Positions 60,890-64,000 of a stretch of DNA of 64,000 bases are shown one piece after another. The number at the start of each line of letters is the position of its first letter. Position 1 is the first letter of the stretch. The stretch is taken from NCBI GenBank assembly GCA_021234155.1, contig JAJEKV010000057.1, forward strand, positions 3,811,821-3,875,820, read 5' to 3'. The notes beneath the pieces were generated by a model. That model saw nothing but the letters and a program-made list of their open reading frames with translations. It was not told the origin of the DNA and did no database searches. The position numbers were made by a program, and so were the translations under genes. This DNA comes from Isoetes taiwanensis. Its lineage: Eukaryota; Streptophyta; Lycopodiopsida; Isoetales; Isoetaceae.

Positions 60890-62340
60890 AAATACATGTA
60901 TATATATATAGTACTCTTAGTTCAGGAACTAGGCCCCCCTCTTTATCCTTAGCCCTAGGAGGTGGGGAGGCGGTCGGTGTCGCAGCCAGAGCTACCCTGT
61001 GGTCCACTTGTGGGCCGCCCATAACAGATGCAACCTCCGGTGGATAGGCAACGGCCAATGGGGCTGCCGTGAGGAGCTTCATGCCCATCCAAGGCGCAAT
61101 ATCTTGGCCCAAGGCCGTGGGGCAAGATCCGTCGTGCGAGTACATACGTAAAAATCACGATAGGGAAGCTTCTTGTGGCCGGGCGAGTGTAGAAAGTGCA
61201 CCGGAGGGCCCACCATGAAGCTTCACCTCGGCCCTAAGTCCCGGGCTATGAAGAGAACCTGCCCGTATTTGAAGGCCGACAAAAAGAAACGGGTGAGGTG
61301 GTTACCGAGCACCTTCCCTTGCGGAGTTTCAGATGCGGCCACTTCCTTATCCAAGTCCATGGGGACTTCTTCCTCCTTGAGCTCCTGTTGCTCCTCCTTC
61401 TTATGCGCAGGGTTATGATATAAATCTTCACCCTCATCATCTGAGCCGGAGGGAACCTCAACCATATTGATGTTTGGGACGTGAGGTCCCATAGCCGTGA
61501 AGGCATCTGGTGCAGGTTGCGAAGCTGGTTCCTGCATCACAAAGTCGCGAAGACGTAATAGAGTCTCCGCCGGCTCTAGGGTCTCCTGACGGAACTGCAG
61601 CAGCTGGTGCACCTCCGGAGGAAGCTCGGTAGAAGTGAAGTCGATGAAATCATCCATACAATACTCCGCAAGCTCATAAAGTACATGGTCTTTGCGCTTG
61701 CGTCTAAATCCGGCCACTACGTGATACGTCCAGATAATATCATCCAAGAGAAGGTATTCCTGCCCCTGGTGATAAATAACTGGAAGGCCGTCTAACCCTG
61801 ACAAGCCTATAGATTGGTCACGGCGCGGTGGTAGCTCCTCTGCTAGCTCTTTCCAACGGGCAAAGTCGCCCATCCCTATATGCTCGTCATCCCCCTCCTC
61901 GGAGGATTCTCGCAAACTTGCCCTTCTCTGTAAACAAGGTTTCATCCTCAACGTATTGGTCCATGAGGATGGCTAGAGCGAAAGTAGCTTCCGGATCTCG
62001 CTGCCCACGATCTTTGGACCACCCGATAGGTGTTTACCCCATCGGAGTTTCCCCTTCAAGACGTCATAGGCATGTGTGTCCCCGCCTAGCATCTGGCCGA
62101 ACTATCTCCCCAAATCCAAATACAAGTGGGGAGGATCCCTAGAGGAATACCACAGAGGAAGCATTTCCTCCATGTAAAGTCAAGGAATCCGGCATAGTCC
62201 GGATGCCACGCATGTTAACAAGGAGGTCTATCGTTGGCATAGTAAAGGTCGCAAGGCAGTCGAAGGAACCCCGTGGATCCCATTTCTCTCCATCAAGGTA
62301 CCCGGCAGCAAGGTTTAGGTGGCGGCACCATGGCGCTAGA
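60890..62340 (-). pseudogene. Gene A, element 2 copy
   Basis: Longest frame 61951-61223. Upstream sequence near 62000 (EATFALAILMDQYVEDE) and downstream 61145-60890 (HDGSCPTALGQDIAPWMGMK) belong to it in other frames. It shares EYLLLD and MDDFI, with an acidic segment, with the copy at 1-972, in the same order and next to an H3-like gene. Acidic stretch SGSDDEGEDLYHNPAHKKEE near 61420. Function unknown. Confidence 0.55.
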
Positions 62341-62483
62341 AGGGAGGAGAGAGGAAAAGAAGCGTTTAAAATAACCCTACAGTCCCCTTTTAAACCCTCT
62401 TAATAAAAGCCGACGTCAAGATTTTATTTTAAATTTAACATGGAAAAACATTAAACTTTTAATTCAAAATGAAAGCTTCTTTA

Positions 62484-62840
62484 TTAATTATCACACAAAA
62501 AAAAAAAAAATATGTACAATTCGCGGATCCCCGCAAGTAGGCTAAGGTTGCTCCCCGATCCTACGGTGAGGGCCAAATCCTTAGGCATTATGGTGACCCT
62601 CTTTGTGTGGATAGCGCCAAAGGTTGGCATCACCAAAAGTGCTACCAAGTAGGCTTCCGCCGACCTCTTGGGCGCCAAAATTGCAAAGGTTTGGAAAGCG
62701 AGATCGGTCTTAAATTGGCGTGCGATCTCCGCACCCCCTCGAAAAGGCGGCTTCACGATCGAAGGTCCGTGGACTTCTGAGAATTTGGCGGATCTCCCGC
62801 AATGCCACGGCACCGGTCGGAATCGATGAGGCTTCATTGC
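62484..62840 (-). pseudogene. Histone H3-like relic (element 2)
   Basis: Pieces of H3 alternate between two frames: KPHRFRP, then GAVALREIRQ, EIARQFKTDLAFQ, SAEAYLVAL or the other frame's LLGSTFGDANL, and AIHTKRVTIMPKDLALT. Compared with the copy at 1683-3006 it is closer to canonical H3 (KPHRFRP, IMPKD kept) but shattered by small indels, and it ends before the RRIRGE end. Confidence 0.8.
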
Positions 62841-63900
62841 GGCCGAGGCCCCGACGATGTTGGTACCGTCTTAGCCCCAAAGAACCGCGGAGTTATCCAC
62901 TCTGCGCCTCCCGGTCGGAGCTGGTCTTCTTCCCAAAAGCCCCGGCGATCTTTAACTTATCCTTGTATTGGTATCACGGCCTTATGGGCAACTCCCTTCG
63001 CCGGAGCTTAACGGTCCGGATCGTCGGTTTTGGGTTCGAGCCACTCCCGGATGCACCTCCCCATTGGTCCCGCTGATCTTGTCGGTCCCGCTCCTCTTGC
63101 TCCAACTTCTCGCTCTTCCCGAGCTCTCCTTAGGTCTTCTTGGATCCGAGCAAAAGTTGGGCTGGCGACGCATTAAGTTCAGCGTGGTACCTTTGTGGCC
63201 CTTGACCCATATCTATCACGAATAGTGGTCGATAGTCTATGCTAATGTCGGGGATCTCTCCCGGACAAAGGCTGTTGGAACCCTCATGCGGTGGTATGGG
63301 GGGAACCTCAATAATACGCCATCGATGGCCACAAAAAGCGTCTCCAGAGGTACCGGGCTCCCTACCGGTGGCTCTTGTCCGGGCCAGCCCAATTCCCGGT
63401 GGTGGTCTTCCCCCGCAAAACCCCTAATCCGATTAGGCCTCCTCCGGCCCCACATCTTCTTCCTCCGTATGGCCTTCTGTTCGGAGGATAAAATTTGATG
63501 AGCATCATCACCATGTCGGTTGCTCAACAAGGGTATATGGGAGTCGGGCGAGGGTTCAAATTTGATGAGGAATGGCTCGAGAAGTGATAGACAGATATGG
63601 AATCCTATCGTTGTTCTCAAACCTATTGACCAGCTCATCCAACAAGATGTCGATGAAGGCCGGGTCAAGAGCTGGCCATGTGCTTAGCAATCATGGCGTA
63701 GATCTCCACGATGCTCATGGTGGTTGGATCTGGAGCGCTCTTGGTGATGGCCATAGGGAATAGTGAGGCGCTGGCAGCGAAGAGGATGGCAAAGGGGGCG
63801 CTGAGATGCACAAGGCACAAGGGCGCAGGATCAAGGTCCGGTCTGGTGGCGATGGCGGAGGGCGGCTCAGGCGGTTGGAGGCGAAGAAGCAAAAGCAAAT
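62841..63900 (-). other. Decayed coding region upstream of the H3 relic
   Basis: Minus frames at 63898-63665 and 63668-63237 form a broken reading (SIVEIYAMIAKHMA, FIDILLDELVNRFENNDRI in different frames). This may be the expanded tail of the H3-like gene or another extra gene. No ARTKQTARK start was found in view. Confidence 0.35.
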
Positions 63901-64000
63901 GACAGAAAATGGTTTGCTAAACGGCCAATTAACTTTTAAAATTTCAAAATTTTTTCCTTATTAACTTCAAAATTTTATTATTAAAAAAAATATACGGCGG

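Larger units (their letters stand above)
52726..64000 (-). mobile_element. Ty3 chromovirus-type retrotransposon with H3-like gene, 3' part (element 2)
   Basis: Minus-strand element running off the right edge. Order from 5' to 3': unrecognised frames (63900-62900), H3-like relic (62840-62484), gene A (62340-60890), ORF B (60731-60183), gag (59999-58885), protease, reverse transcriptase, RNase H, integrase, chromodomain (58873-55126), 3' untranslated region, polypurine tract and 3' LTR (52726-54350). Most frames are broken, so this copy is dead. At more than 11 kb for less than the full element, it is large. Confidence 0.85.

Noticed and set aside
1-64000. tRNA or rRNA genes
   Set aside because: I saw no cloverleaf with A and B boxes and no rRNA-like blocks; the tRNA-Met matches are retrotransposon primer sites.

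Overview
This window is nuclear DNA of a land plant with a large, repeat-packed genome. The evidence is a spliced FAMA-type stomatal bHLH gene (46485-48164), fragments of plant-type genes (aldo/keto reductase, XB3-like RING E3 ligase), and nested plant transposons of many classes (Ty3 chromovirus, gag-only copia, CACTA, MITEs, LINE, pogo). A fern or gymnosperm would fit; I cannot choose from the sequence alone. All identifications are by eye, without database searches.

Edges, 1-5319 and 52726-64000: two minus-strand LTR retrotransposons of one family, each cut by a window edge. The left one shows its 5' LTR (3651-5319), a tRNA-Met primer site and two genes reading away from it. The right one shows a 3' LTR (52726-54350), polypurine tract, chromodomain-type pol, protease, gag and extra genes upstream of gag. 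Both carry, in the same order, a histone H3-like gene followed by an unrecognised gene ('gene A'). The left H3-like protein starts with the canonical ARTKQTARK tail, has a roughly 250-residue acidic/glutamine-rich insertion, then a full H3 histone fold. In the left element both genes have their own TATA box and share a related leader. Each also has a pair of 67-bp near-perfect palindromes spaced 199-200 bp apart. I know of no described retrotransposon family of this kind.

15427-35676: a nest of transposons. The outermost is a small gag-only copia element (LTRs 174-199 bp, TSD ACGAC). A 15,251-bp element with 30-bp terminal inverted repeats and a TAAG target duplication sits in it (15660-30910). 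That element carries a spliced gene for a ParB-like domain fused to an N4/N6-type DNA methyltransferase, a DUF7869-type transposase-like gene, a captured helicase fragment, and four clusters of a GTATAAATTTATAC palindrome. A 4,521-bp CACTA element (25016-29536, TSD TCA) interrupts the DUF7869 gene, and a 321-bp MITE sits upstream of it. A second composite insertion (about 31.2-34.87 kb) splits the copia gag.

Remainder: 5.3-15.4 kb holds a LINE 3' end, a pogo transposase pseudogene and an aldo/keto reductase remnant. 35.7-46.4 kb is mostly non-coding repeats, including MITE-like hairpins and clusters of a GGGTTCGC...GCGAACCC palindrome. The FAMA-like gene is the only apparently intact host gene. 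48.2-52.7 kb holds an XB3-like RING fragment and short tandem repeats.
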